A stretch of 64,000 nucleotides of DNA from Sycobia sp. Sy_11 (GCA_018907035.1 JACCIC010000038.1:1640001-1704000), one strand, 5' to 3'; counted from the first letter of the stretch, positions 33,112 to 44,242 are shown. Notes: generated from the sequence alone by a model not told the origin. Translations and numbers: made by a program.

Positions 33112-35367
33112 TTACTTCCTTGATGCGAGAATGCACATAAGACAATTAGAAATGTAATTCTTTACATGCTTCTCCATGCTTTTAAAAAAACAGTTCTCTT
33201 GAATACGCTTTATTGTTTTTCGAGAAGCAAAGTGTCCCTCTTCGTGCACTCGTTTTATTACCTCATTGCACATTCGTTGTGGCAGAACGAGCTTTTGCTT
33301 ATCATCTTCTCTTAAAAAAATGATTCCATTTTGAATAAAATAATCCTCATATTCGCCTTGTTCTAAAAGTATTCTGATGGCCTTCAAATTCTCATCTTGC
33401 TTCTGCGCCCTTTCTATCCGTTCCAAAAAAGGATCATGCACCACTAGAATAGAATCCATTCGGCTCAAACCGTCCACATGCTGCATACGTTGGCCTGGTC
33501 GATGCTCGATTGTGCAATCGAACATTTGTATATACATAACTGAACGCGCAAGCCTTGGTTTCAAGTCCTTATTGTTAAGCGTCATTTGGAAAGCTGCACA
33601 ATCAGTTACTATTTTGAATTTAATCCCCTCCAAATAAATTCTGAATTTTTCCAGTGCTCTTACAATTGCGAGGGCTTCAAGCTCATAGCTATGATACTTG
33701 CTTTCCGCTTCTGTTGTTTTCGGACTCATGTAGTATACCGGATGCATCTTGCGATCGCCTAGACTTTCCTGCATCAGCAATGCAGCGTAGCCGTCCTTCG
33801 ATGCATCCGTGTAAAGCTCAGTCCGTCTTGTAGCATTGTATACTTGCAGCACTGGTTCGCTTGAGAGTGCCTCTTTCAAAATGCTAAAAGCTTTTTCCTG
33901 TTTCTCTCCAAATACAAATTTGGCGTCCTTTTTCAATAATTCACTCAGTGGCCTCGCTATCTGAGCATATGCGCTAATGAATTTGCGAAAATATCCCGCT
34001 AGACCCAGAAATCTTTGCACTTGTTTCGTGGTTATCAACGGAGGATAGTTCCTCAGCTCTATAACTTTTGCTGGCGATGAAGAAATATTACCATTTTCTA
34101 TTATATAACCTAAGAACTCGACTTTGCGCTGTAGCAACTGGCACTTTTTCCAGTTGAATTTCAACCCGTACGCTTTTGCCGTCTCCACTACTAGCTCTAG
34201 TCGCTCAAGTGCCTGAAACTCATTTTCTGCAATAATAAAAATATCATCCAAATACAATACGATAATTTTCTGCCTTATCAGTTCCTCAAAAATGGTGGCA
34301 ATATACTCTTGAAAAATCACTGGCGAATTACAAAATCCGAACGGAGCTTTCAGAGGTACGTATTGCCCCCAAGGCGTCACGAAGGCCAGATATTTTCGAC
34401 TGTTTTCCTCAACGTCTACGTGAAAGCATCTATCCACTAGATCCAACGTTGAATGCACTATTGATCTTCCCGTTGAATCCACTGCATCCTCTATAACAGG
34501 CAAGGGATAATGTTCCTTCTCGAGAATATCATTCAATCTTTTATAGTTAATGCAAACTCGCATTCGACCATCCTTTTTCCGCGTAACTACGATCGGACTC
34601 GCATATTCGGATGATCCTTTTCGAACAACCCCTTTCATTATCCACTTGTCAATCTGCGTTTTCACTTCACTTTCTTCTCCCGGCGACAAGCGATGTGGAC
34701 GTGAGCTAATGGGCTTTGTGTCCTTTACGGCAATCCTCAATTTTACAGGCACTGATGTTGGTTCCGACGGTACATACGTTTCGATAAGTTTTCTCACTCG
34801 TTTCCGAAATTCTGGAGGCACTTTCTTGACTATTTCGCTAATAGGATCCGAAACCTCCTCTTGCAGTAATTGCACATATTCGTTTCCAATGATTGGCTTA
34901 ATTAACGGGCCTTCCCGCCGTAGTTCGATTTGTGCTATATCCAGCAACGGATCACCTAATAGCACGCACGAAGGGACATTATTTTCGGGCACCACTAAAT
35001 ACTCTAAATTGTACGCCGTGCCCTCGATATAAGTTGGTATAGACACTCTACCCAACGTATAAATTGGGCCACCCGCTCCCTGTAGACACCCCGTTTCACT
35101 ACTTAGTTTAAACCGATTATCGATATTCACTTTTTTAAAAACGTCTTCGGGTAATATGTTTTTGTCCGCTCCACTATCCAACTGGCACTCGATCGGTACA
35201 CATCCTATAACTGCTTGCACGCGACTTCTGTTGCCGCTATCAACAGACACACGGTTCAATTTCAATGTTCTTAATTGATGTGTATTCGATTTCACACCTG
35301 GCTGCTTGGCTACTTCTGAACAGTTCAGAGATATGTCCCGTCCTGTTACAATTGTAGCATACCACAC
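33112..35367 (-). CDS. Gypsy-type Pol: protease, RT, RNase H, integrase N-end
   Basis: 751 residues. Aspartic protease Asp64-Ser-Gly-Ala; reverse transcriptase from about 225 to 430 with first Asp in STLDLVD (309), APFGFCNSPVIFQ (341-353) and YLDD (372-375); RNase H with Asp519 (YTDAS), Glu560 and Asp587; the HVDGLSR segment; then the integrase HHCC zinc motif (about 707-745). It ends at an in-frame TAA that cuts integrase before its core. The first Met is not the biological start: the frame overlaps Gag, and the residues before the protease complete the second Gag zinc knuckle. RT and protease motifs look functional; the polyprotein as a whole is broken. Confidence 0.9.
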   Translation of the reverse strand: MWYATIVTGRDISLNCSEVAKQPGVKSNTHQLRTLKLNRVSVDSGNRSRVQAVIGCVPIECQLDSGADKNILPEDVFKKVNIDNRFKLSSETGCLQGAGGPIYTLGRVSIPTYIEGTAYNLEYLVVPENNVPSCVLLGDPLLDIAQIELRREGPLIKPIIGNEYVQLLQEEVSDPISEIVKKVPPEFRKRVRKLIETYVPSEPTSVPVKLRIAVKDTKPISSRPHRLSPGEESEVKTQIDKWIMKGVVRKGSSEYASPIVVTRKKDGRMRVCINYKRLNDILEKEHYPLPVIEDAVDSTGRSIVHSTLDLVDRCFHVDVEENSRKYLAFVTPWGQYVPLKAPFGFCNSPVIFQEYIATIFEELIRQKIIVLYLDDIFIIAENEFQALERLELVVETAKAYGLKFNWKKCQLLQRKVEFLGYIIENGNISSSPAKVIELRNYPPLITTKQVQRFLGLAGYFRKFISAYAQIARPLSELLKKDAKFVFGEKQEKAFSILKEALSSEPVLQVYNATRRTELYTDASKDGYAALLMQESLGDRKMHPVYYMSPKTTEAESKYHSYELEALAIVRALEKFRIYLEGIKFKIVTDCAAFQMTLNNKDLKPRLARSVMYIQMFDCTIEHRPGQRMQHVDGLSRMDSILVVHDPFLERIERAQKQDENLKAIRILLEQGEYEDYFIQNGIIFLREDDKQKLVLPQRMCNEVIKRVHEEGHFASRKTIKRIQENCFFKSMEKHVKNYISNCLMCILASRK

Positions 35368-36583
35368 TTCCTCTATTTTTCGCCTTAAAGTCGTCCGCGC
35401 TCTTGTTATTTCCCACGGGACAATCAGCGAGAAGGTGGCCCGGCTGCCTGCAGTTGTAACATATCCTTATGTTTTTCACTCCAGTACGTACTTTCGGTCC
35501 TTGATATTTATTCTCTCGGTCCACCATTTCCAATAACTCTATAAAATGTTTTCTGGACACAACACTTGCAAGCGAGATACGCGACTGTGTGTTTTCAATT
35601 ATATTTTCGATAATGTATTGACGCACGTCCTCAGATGACATGCCTCCCTGGGTACCTACGCACTCCATTGTTTGTACATATGATAACACAGACTCCTCTT
35701 TCCCTTTCACTCTTCGACGTAGAGCGCTGTGCACATCAGATATTTTAACGCGCTTGAAATACTCTGCTTTCAACGCTTCGCGGAGACTCTCCCAGTCACG
35801 CAAGCCTCTCTGCATGGTTAGCCATGTTTTTACCGGCCCCTCAAGCGCTTTTTTCGCCGCCAAAAATTTTGCCTGTGGTGTCCAGTTATAAATGATGGCT
35901 TCCTCGTCCACTTGGTCAAACCAATTTTCAATTTTGACCATCATATTATCCGGATTATATTTTGGTAATATATCCACTGTCATAGAGAAGGCCACTCGAC
36001 TGAACTGTCCACCGACGTCGACACCCGGCTGCATCTCTACGATACCACCCTCGGTAATGGCGGAAATGTCCGCAACCTCCTTTCGCTCCCTTTCTGCCTC
36101 CGCTCTACTCCGCTGAGCTTCCTCCTCTTTACGTCGTCGACGTGTCTCTTGCTCCAATCGGAGGCGCTCGAGGTCATGGGCTTCAGCAGATTCTTGCTCT
36201 GCCCTCCGCCGCTCGGCCTCCTGGCGCTCGATTTCGGCTACACGCGAAGCTTCCATTGTAATCCGCCTGTTCTCTTCAAGATTTAAAGCTGCCTGTTGCC
36301 GCTCCTGTTCCCACTGATTTTTCTGCTGTTGAAACGCGCCTTGCATTTCAGCCATCTGACGGCGCATATCCTCCATCACTCTTTGCATCTCTTGTACTTG
36401 ACGCTCCGCTGCTTCGCGTCGCTGCATTTCTTGCTGTAGTTCCATTTTAACAAAAAAACTTGGAACCTTAGCTTGACGTGCTGGCTGCAAACGTGACGGT
36501 TGAATGGAGACGCGTCTCCACGCAATTTTCTCCTTGGTTTTACGTTCTAGTATCCGTGAGCTTTTGCGACAAGCACCCGCCAC
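35240..36583 (-). CDS. Gypsy-type Gag
   Basis: 447 residues. The N-terminal basic stretch is followed by a long predicted coiled coil (about 48-172) very rich in Glu, Gln, Arg and Met heptads. Then comes a retrotransposon Gag capsid-like region (about 190-340, including WLTMQRGLRDWESLREALKA) and zinc knuckles near the end. The first knuckle, CYNCRQPGHLLADC, is complete. The second, CYNCNRTGHIS, loses its last Cys because the frame shifts inside it; the missing part lies in the Pol frame. The long N-terminal coiled coil is unusual compared with minimal gypsy Gag proteins. Confidence 0.88.
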   Translation of the reverse strand: MAGACRKSSRILERKTKEKIAWRRVSIQPSRLQPARQAKVPSFFVKMELQQEMQRREAAERQVQEMQRVMEDMRRQMAEMQGAFQQQKNQWEQERQQAALNLEENRRITMEASRVAEIERQEAERRRAEQESAEAHDLERLRLEQETRRRRKEEEAQRSRAEAERERKEVADISAITEGGIVEMQPGVDVGGQFSRVAFSMTVDILPKYNPDNMMVKIENWFDQVDEEAIIYNWTPQAKFLAAKKALEGPVKTWLTMQRGLRDWESLREALKAEYFKRVKISDVHSALRRRVKGKEESVLSYVQTMECVGTQGGMSSEDVRQYIIENIIENTQSRISLASVVSRKHFIELLEMVDRENKYQGPKVRTGVKNIRICYNCRQPGHLLADCPVGNNKSADDFKAKNRGSVVCYNCNRTGHISELFRSSQAARCEIEYTSIKNIEIEPCVC

Positions 36584-36835
36584 TATGATGAGTTCTATTA
36601 TGACACGCGATGCAGTAAAAATCAGTAACCGCTACTCACAAGCGCGTGAGATCAATTGAAAGCACAAAGCCAACTTGACCACACTAAGTCGCACGAAGCT
36701 AATTTCACGCACAAAGCCGCACACAGCTACACAACGCCGCGCTGAGAAAAATGTTAACAAATGTCACTGTTTCTCCACCGATTCCAATTCGCACCGAACT
36801 TTATAATACGTTATCCAGTTGCTTGTATCACTTAT

Positions 36836-36848
36836 GGACGAGCCCCCA
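36836..36848 (-). other. Primer-binding site, tRNA-Pro type
   Basis: Minus-strand TGGGGGCTCGTCC starts two bases inside the 5' LTR. It is complementary to the 3' end of proline tRNA including CCA, the same primer type used by murine leukaemia virus and some insect gypsy elements. Confidence 0.85.
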
Positions 36849-36850
36849 TA

Positions 36851-37193
36851 TGTGGGATTGGTGTTGCGGGTTGGTGAGTGTGATAGTACAAACAACTATA
36901 GCAAAAACTAACAACGATTGGGATCGAACTAAGTGCTTTATTTATTAACGATATAACTCAATGATACAACTCGGAAGCATACACGTGCACAATGCAGAGG
37001 CTCCAAACAACAACTGCTTCTCCTTCGTACACTTCCTTACCTCATCACCTCGCATTTACTACGTCCCGTTAGACGCATGTACATGCTTACCTAGTCCTGT
37101 CCGGACCTACGCGCGCATGCACATACTCATGCGGCTTCGCTGGGACTTCCCTCGCATTATTCTTACACTCCGCATCGTCAACATACATGCACT

Positions 37194-37238
<45 letters not shown>

Positions 37239-37264
37239 ATACCCACGCACACATATCCCCCACA
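36851..37264 (-). repeat. 5' LTR of gypsy-type element
   Basis: 414 bp, TGTGGG...CCCACA, near-identical to the 31544 LTR. It includes a CT microsatellite (37197-37235). A TA run starts just outside. Confidence 0.92.
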
Positions 37265-37380
37265 CATATATATATATATATATATAATTGACCGTAATTT
37301 ACCGATCGTCGTTTCTGTATACAACGCTGCTTCAATGCAGCGTCCACTTCAACAAGTTGATATTTTGCCGACCATTATAT

Positions 37381-37423
<43 letters not shown>
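37265..37423. repeat. TA microsatellites and short unique spacer
   Basis: TA run 37265-37286 (right half of the gypsy target), about 95 bases of unique sequence, then a TA run 37383-37423 leading into the SINE. Confidence 0.85.
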
Positions 37424-37425
<2 letters not shown>

Positions 37426-37628
37426 TTTTTTTATGTTATTTAACGTCGCCCTATTTATGCTTCCAAATATCGGTGCTAATCAGCGACGGAGGTATATGAC
37501 GTGTTTGTAAACAAAGCACATGTAAATTATTACAGCGGTGCCTGCGTCACTTAGTCGAGACCGGGATTCGAACTCAGATCACCAAGATACTAGTCCTTCG
37601 CTCTAGCGATCGATCTATCGTAGGCCTC
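37424..37628 (-). mobile_element. tRNA-derived SINE, copy 1
   Basis: On the minus strand it starts GAGGCCTACGATAGATCG, with an A box at 37610-37627 and a B box at 37563-37575, then a non-tRNA body (CCTCCGTCGCTGATTAGC and GGAAGCATAAATAGGGCG) and an A tail (T8 on plus). It matches the copy at 42459-42662 along its length. Both flanks are TA runs (37383-37423, 37636-37671), so it jumped into a TA microsatellite. Confidence 0.85.
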
Positions 37629-37675
<47 letters not shown>

Positions 37676-38123
37676 GAGCAAAATCAGATATGGGAGCTTT
37701 CTGAACTATAGCCAGAATTCGCAGATTTTCGAAATAACGCTAGATGAAATTGTTAAATTTGTCTTCAGAAATATCGGTTGTACCAAAATAATGAACAGAT
37801 CAAAAAAGATGCACTTTTATGAAATGTATATCTCTCTTATATTAAATTACTTAATATTAAATTTTTTTTTAAATATTCTTATTGACCGAGAATACCAAAA
37901 ACCACTATTTTATGCTTTTTGTATTTATTTCGCCATTCAAATTGAATTTCAGCAAAAAAGCACTATGACATCCATCATAAGTACCGCACAAAGCATAAGT
38001 GGATATATTTTCCGCAAAATGAAATGTGGGATCTCTTCCAAAGTCCTCACTCAAATATATATTTTCAAAAAAGCTTGAATGGTGGCAGCAAAGCAAGCAT
38101 TCAAATGTGCGAAATCTACATTC

Positions 38124-38177
<54 letters not shown>

Positions 38178-38718
38178 CACTTTCACCTAAGGGCGTTTCA
38201 GACACAAATATAATGCATATAATAAGTAGAGTTTGTTGGAGCAAAGAATAAAAGCAATAAAACCAGGTGTAGTAAATATCTTAGGTTTCTGTCTCACTCG
38301 GATGTACTACAGCTAATAGATGATACTTAGATAAGAAGGCGTACACAGAAACACTCGACTCACTCATGGATCGTTGTATATTGTGCACGTATGTATACGT
38401 GATTGCGAACTTGCACGCTTGATGTTCTTTTGAAAAATAAAATCTCTTTTATATATAAAAATTACAGTAAAATACACAGTGTAAAATATTATCTACACAT
38501 ATTCCGTTGTATCGCTTAATTTTCTTTTATAATTACTTACGTAAAATATGAATTTAAAATATTACAATAAGCATCAGGGTTCTTTTTATTTCGATAATAT
38601 ATGTACGGTAATGACTGCTGCTTGTTGCGACATCTCTTTGAATATGCCAAGACTAAATTTCTCTCTTTTTTACCTACAGAAATAGTAATTATCAGTTGCA
38701 AGGGATTTCGTGCATTAA
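37629..38718. other. Non-coding stretch
   Basis: TA run at 37636-37671 and another at 38125-38175. The rest is AT-rich with no recognisable gene. A pyrimidine tract with TACCTACAG near 38670 resembles a splice acceptor but nothing coding follows. Confidence 0.5.
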
Positions 38719-39055
38719 AAATTTACTTCGACGTCTCATTTTGTTTATACAATACGTAGAACGGTGAAACAAATTTTATTTGATTTATTATTTTATCCTA
38801 CAAGTGGCGACACTCGAATTATGTATGTAAATGACATCTAAAATTTATAATAATTATTTTCTTTAAAAGCAGTAGCACCTCATGAAGTAGGAGACAAATT
38901 TCTATGAAATTTCTTTATTTTTTTTTAACCTACTTAAAGAAATGTCATTAACTCTAAGAAAGTATCGCCACTTGTAGGTACGTCTAAAAATTTATACAAA
39001 TTTTTTTTAATTTTCTACAATCAAAATTCAGGGAATGAGACGTCGAAGTAAATTT
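38719..39055. mobile_element. Palindromic MITE-like element
   Basis: A perfect 22-bp inverted repeat, AAATTTACTTCGACGTCTCATT, lies at 38719-38740 and 39034-39055. An inner pair, CCTACAAGTGGCGA (38797-38810) and its complement (38965-38978), is also perfect, with weaker pairing between. Single-strand DNA would fold into a long hairpin. No ORF; flanking duplications not evident. Confidence 0.75.
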
Positions 39056-40319
39056 ACTTCCGTTCTGCTAGGTGTTCAGTTCAGCATGGCGCTCCGATCG
39101 GTGTATGCAGCACTCTTAATGCAGATACGAGAAATATTGTATATTACTTATCCCATTTCTTGTAAAACGTTATACAAATATTATTAACTAAAGAATTAAG
39201 AAATAAAATGAACCTTGCTGCATAATAACGTATCAAAGATACTAATAATGTATCACATCTCGAAATATTGCAAGTACACGTAAGCTTGCAAAGAATAAAA
39301 CTAGAAATATTAGAGGAGGCAATTAAACTTTTTATTTTTGTACACTGAGGTGACGGACTAGCCCAAACTCTCTCAAAAAACGGTAAAAGAAAGCTTCGCA
39401 GCAATAGCCCGAGGCGTCTACGACCAAGCAATCGTTCACCCGAAGGCGCTCGAAACTTGCGCGTAACCGGCCAAAGACGACGCCCATCAATGTTTCATAT
39501 TAATGCACGCGCGCGACAGTGGAGCCGTGCCATGTGCGCCGCGGAAGCGATATCCTAAGTGCTTTCGCTCGTAAAATAGTACGACCCACCTTTCGGAGGG
39601 TGCAGGATATACTGCATGCATGGCCACGAGCATATCGCGGGGATATCGACGTCTAGGAACAGCGAGGAACCTAAGAGTCGAGCAAACGGTAAATTTAGTT
39701 TCCGCGAAATATCATTCCTTATAATGTATATGATTAAGATAGTAGCATCTGTGCCGTACAACTGAATAGACAACTGTCGCTATTGTACTAGTTCCCTGCT
39801 ATAGTTGTTGTCGGCAGTAAAATTTGCGTTTTAGTGCGTTAGTTGTATTTTTTATCGGTACAGTCTTTTAGTTTTAAGCTATCTTTTAAATATAACACTT
39901 TCTTCCATTAGGTGCATTACTTTACTACAGAAAGCACACCTTAATAAAACCTGCTTCTAACGCTGAAAGATATCAAAGTATTTAAAATCTATTGCTGCAT
40001 TTTATTCGAATGCTTGCAATGAAATTCGGACAAAATGGAAACCAAATTTTCTCTTGTCTTGTATATATATATCTTAATTAGTATCTATAAACGTATTACA
40101 TCATTGCATGAATTTTCTGAGAAGGATTAAATTGCAATTGCTAATCAGCTTGGCATGCATCGTAAATTCCTGCCAGGAAAAATATTGGTATCGTACAAGA
40201 AATTATGTTCATTACATTATTAAAAGTCTAAAGATTGAAACTTCTTTTGTTTTATTAAAAAAAATTACTTACCATAAAATGTTTGTTAATATGCAGTAAC
40301 GTCAAGAATAATATGCAAG

Positions 40320-40321
<2 letters not shown>

Positions 40322-40379
<58 letters not shown>
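40322..40379. repeat. (TA)n microsatellite
   Basis: Uninterrupted TA run of about 29 units. Confidence 0.95.
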
Positions 40380-40383
<4 letters not shown>

Positions 40384-41375
40384 TTCTTTTTCTTTGAACA
40401 AATTTTTTCACACATAAACATGTTTGATAAAGCGTATTTATTCGCTTGGTGGGTCAGGTTGAAAATGATAGAAAAAAACGTCCATGGTCATGTGAATGTG
40501 CAATTTTCTCAAACCGTCTTCTATTACTATATATAAAACAAAATAATTTGTTTGACTACTAACCTACTCTAACCGCAAATGCAGAAGGAAAATCATAATA
40601 ATTATATGTAAAGGTATTTATTCATATATTAGTGTGTCCTCGATAAATTAGAAAATATTAAATACATATTTAGAATTGCAGTTAATTGAAATTAGTATGA
40701 AATTTGAATTGTTTACTTGAATCTCCTGTGTGATTAAACATAGACTTTCTTAGATTTTTATATTTTTGGAACAACCACATATCTTTACCGAACATGCACA
40801 AAGCGAATACGTTTCACATTTTCGTGATTAAGCTGAACCATTTTTTCTTGAGCAGTTTTAGTGAGAAAATATAGTCTGGCCTAATTGGAAAAAATGATGA
40901 AGTTTTAAGCGGCACAAAGAACACAAACGCTCGACCAACAAGTCGATGGATAAGAAATTAAAAGCGCGATCGGAGAAACAACGGAAAAAGGTATTAAGTG
41001 AAAGATATAAACTCCGTTGCATTCGCGGCTCGACTCCCTTTTTCTTCCAAACGAGTTAACTCTTATATATATACGCTCGTGTACACAACGAAAAGCTAAA
41101 AATGCGTGCACACGCATGCACGTGTGCGCGTACATCGATACGTATAGGGGCCTTATCTTGGTGATCTCGTTCCAAAGATTACCTGCGTACATATACACGC
41201 TTATATGCGTTAGGGAGCAAGCAGTGCGCTCAAGCCGTGCGGAGTACAAGGCGCATTGTCAGCTGTGCTTTCTACCTTGTACATATATGTAGAGCCTATC
41301 TCCTTCTCTCTCTCCAGCTTGTCTGCATTTTCTCTCTTTATCTATATTTCTGTCTTTGCATCTTCCTCTCTCTCC

Positions 41376-41381
<6 letters not shown>

Positions 41382-41438
<57 letters not shown>
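41382..41438. repeat. (CT)n microsatellite
   Basis: CT run of about 28 units within a longer pyrimidine-rich tract (41296-41470). Confidence 0.95.
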
Positions 41439-41440
<2 letters not shown>

Positions 41441-42458
41441 TCTTTCTCATTCTTTCCCTCTTTCTGTTCTCCTAGCGAAGGGAAGGAAGGGAATAAAGGG
41501 CAACCGACACACGCGGGAGAGCGAGAGAGAAGCAAACAGAGAAATAAGAGAGAAACAAGATTCCCGCTCGCAAGTTTCGCATTACCGGAGACCAGCAAGA
41601 GCTTGAAAAACCTCCATTTCTGTCTTGTTCTTTTCGCCTCTTCCTCCTCCTCCTCCTACTCCCTCCTGGTTCTCTTTGGCTTATTTGCCGCGCATTTACT
41701 TTTCATATAGGTATAAAATTCGCAAGTGCGCGATCGAACGGCTCAATAAAATTGAGAGACGAGCGCGCGACATTGAAATATTATGAACGCAACCCGGACA
41801 GCCTTGCTAGTATTGATCAAAAACATTGTACGCCGCTTATAAAGACTTTGAAAGGTAGACCTCCTGATTGAAAAAATCCCGGAGATCCATATAATATAAA
41901 TAAAATATACATGCAAGAAAGCGTTTAATGTCTACCTATTACGATGATTCCATTGCTAATATATAATAGAGCATTCAATTGTCACTATACTAATTTGAAA
42001 TAAAATAATCTAAAAAATAAATCATATTACATGTTATTCATATATGCATAGTCTACGCGTATATCTTCAACTCAGTGCCTATAGCTAAAGAGTTCATCAT
42101 TTTAATATTAAGATTAGTCATTTTTATTTTATAACAATATCGAATTCAAATTCATATGGTAGGAGGCTATGATGAAGTAAAAATAGAATTTTCAAACCAT
42201 AAGATTTATCTGAGAAGATGAATCAATCAGTAACAGATTTGGTCCAGACGAAATGAAGTAACCTAATGCAATATATTTTTTACTTATAAATCATATTTCT
42301 CATTAAATTATATATCTGTTTGGTAGCCATTATTTACTTTTCGTTTTATGTTCATCATTTGGTTGGTTTGATTGACTATTAATTTAATCCAGACTACCAA
42401 ACGGACAATAAGAAATAGAATTTAATCATTTTGTATAAATTGTGATTGCGATCTATAA

Positions 42459-42662
42459 AATTTTTTTTTTTTTTTTATGTTATTTAACGTCGCTCTATTT
42501 ATGCTTCCAAATATTGGTGCTAATCAGCGACGGAGGTCAACGAAGTGTTTGTAAAAAAAGCAAACATTAACAAACAAGTGTCAATCGGCCGAGACCGGAA
42601 TTCGAACTCGGATCACCAAGTTACTATTCCTTTGCTCTAGCGATCGAGCCATCGTAGGCCTC
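42459..42662 (-). mobile_element. tRNA-derived SINE, copy 2, with target duplication
   Basis: Minus-strand GAGGCCTACGATGGCTCG start, A box TGGCTCGATCGCTAGAGC (42634-42651), B box GAGTTCGAATTCC (42597-42609), conserved body, and an A16 tail (T run 42461-42476). The eight bases ATCTATAA occur at both edges (42451-42458 and 42663-42670), a perfect target-site duplication. Head, body, tail and duplication together define a SINE mobilised by a LINE not present here. Confidence 0.9.
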
Positions 42663-42670
42663 ATCTATAA

Positions 42671-42799
42671 GAATTGCTTGGAAAATTGCATTTACCATTA
42701 ACTTAAATAGATTCTTATTTGGATTCAGATAATAAATATTCATATTAAAATACAAAAGTGTTATTAATCTTTAATAACCTAGAACTTATTTAGCGAGTA
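42671..42799. other. Short AT-rich spacer
   Basis: Nothing recognised. Confidence 0.5.
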
Positions 42800-43033
42800 C
42801 ACTGAAAAAAATATTTTCCGATATCAAGTAAAAATAAATATTTACTTGTTTTGTACCAAGTAATCATTTTCTTAAATTAAGAAAATATTCACCAGATTTA
42901 AGAGTACGTGGTGTGATTCAAGTGAATTCTTCTTGCATTAAATAAATACTTCCTTGATTTAAGAAGATGCTTTCACAATTTAAGAAAATAATTTACTTGG
43001 TACAAAACAAGAAAATATTACTTGATAACAGTG
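42800..43033. mobile_element. CACTG-TIR palindromic MITE, copy 1
   Basis: 234 bp bounded by TA-CACTG at the left and CAGTG-TA at the right, so TA target duplications are present. The two halves are long imperfect inverted repeats built on ATCAAGTAA..ATTTTCTTGTTTTGTACCAAGTAA. Tc1/mariner-type non-autonomous elements have this structure and TA duplication. A related diverged copy lies at 44243. Confidence 0.8.
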
Positions 43034-44242
43034 TACTATGTCATTAACAATTAATTTTAATAAAAATCGCTTATAACAATTCTAGAGTTTGATGTGAAGA
43101 AAAATAACACTTTCAATGAACGTATGTCACCCTATTGAAATCCATTAAAAAATTTGTATATAATAAACCTTCTGTGCGACAAATGTCTCGGCTCTAGAAA
43201 AGATTCGCGATTGACGATACTTAAAACGATGTTAAATTGATGAGGGTAATGCGGTACATCGGGTTTTCGTGAATTACAAGGGTCCGGGGAGGGGGAAGTT
43301 TAGGCGTTTCGACGGCGATTTTTGCTAAACTGCGGACTCTGGCGGCAGTCTTGCCTTTGTCGCGAAGTCGTTCACTTCGAGAAATTTGTAGTTTATTTAA
43401 AATAAAGTTTTTATATTTAACGTTCGATCGTTTTGATTAACGAATTTCAAATTCTTCCTTTCCTCGTTACTCCTAAAACTATCCTTGTTCATCTAATATA
43501 GACAATATTATATATTAAACCAACATAGATTTCATAGTTATTATTACTATTTTTACCATCCCGATCGCGATATCGCTCAGGAGAACGACTACACTCTTAC
43601 TAAATTACATTAATATGATAGGGTGGTACTATAATTGCCTAGACTTTCGAGTCTTATTTAAGCTATTTTGTCAAAGAATAACGGCGATCATCGTTTTTCA
43701 AATGCCGGACACATTTTCTTATATTCTAAAGCTATACATAATACTTGACGGAAAAAGGTCACAGCAATTGCGATTTTCCCTCTCCACAGACGATTTGCAT
43801 TCCTATTTATTATCTCTTCCATCAACGCTCCTTCCCTTTGCATCGCACTGTTCTTTTGATGCTTAAGTTTCTCAACAACGCATCGACCATCTCGATTGCG
43901 AGAGCTCGCTTCTCTTAGTCGCGTTGCCCACTTCATATGGCTATAAACTTCCCGACTTTATCTAAACGTGTTTTATATACGCGATTCTACCAAACAATCT
44001 CGCAAACAAAATCTCGAGACTTTCGGTATTGGAAGAAAGAGGAGATGTCTCGAGTCCTAACCAGACCTTCTTGAACTTTTTTGCCAGGCTAATTTACCCA
44101 TGATAAGAGTGATATAACAACCGGAAGGAAAAATCTTTTTAATAGGTTCGTTATATTCATTTGTGCAGTGAGTACAAAACATATGTCTTCAATAAGTAAT
44201 CAATAACTATATTTATAACACACTTTTATCAGTTTTGGAATA
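43034..44242. other. Non-coding stretch
   Basis: AT-rich with a GC-richer patch at 43170-43400. No gene recognised; two ORFs of about 82 codons near 43615-43936 overlap on opposite strands and show no domain. Confidence 0.5.

Larger units (their letters stand above)
31544..37264 (-). mobile_element. Nearly complete Ty3/gypsy-type LTR retrotransposon
   Basis: About 5.7 kb on the minus strand with 414-bp (5') and 412-bp (3') LTRs, a tRNA-Pro-like primer-binding site, Gag with coiled coil and zinc knuckles, and Pol in the order protease, reverse transcriptase, RNase H, integrase typical of Ty3/gypsy. No envelope ORF. I count about five substitutions plus a microsatellite length change between the LTRs, so the insertion is young. 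Four coding lesions are visible: a frame change in the second zinc knuckle, stops at 33112 and 32944, and a frame change near 32660. Confidence 0.92.
39056..42458. other. Non-coding stretch
   Basis: No gene recognised. GC-richer patches at about 39340-39680 and 41010-41290; TA run 40322-40379; CT run 41382-41438 followed by GA-rich and CTC-rich sequence to 41700. The overlapping ORFs around 41240-41710 are products of the CT run. Confidence 0.5.

Noticed and set aside
41237..41710. 157-codon ORF with Leu-Ser run
   Set aside because: Translation of a CT microsatellite and pyrimidine-rich flanks, open in several frames and on both strands.
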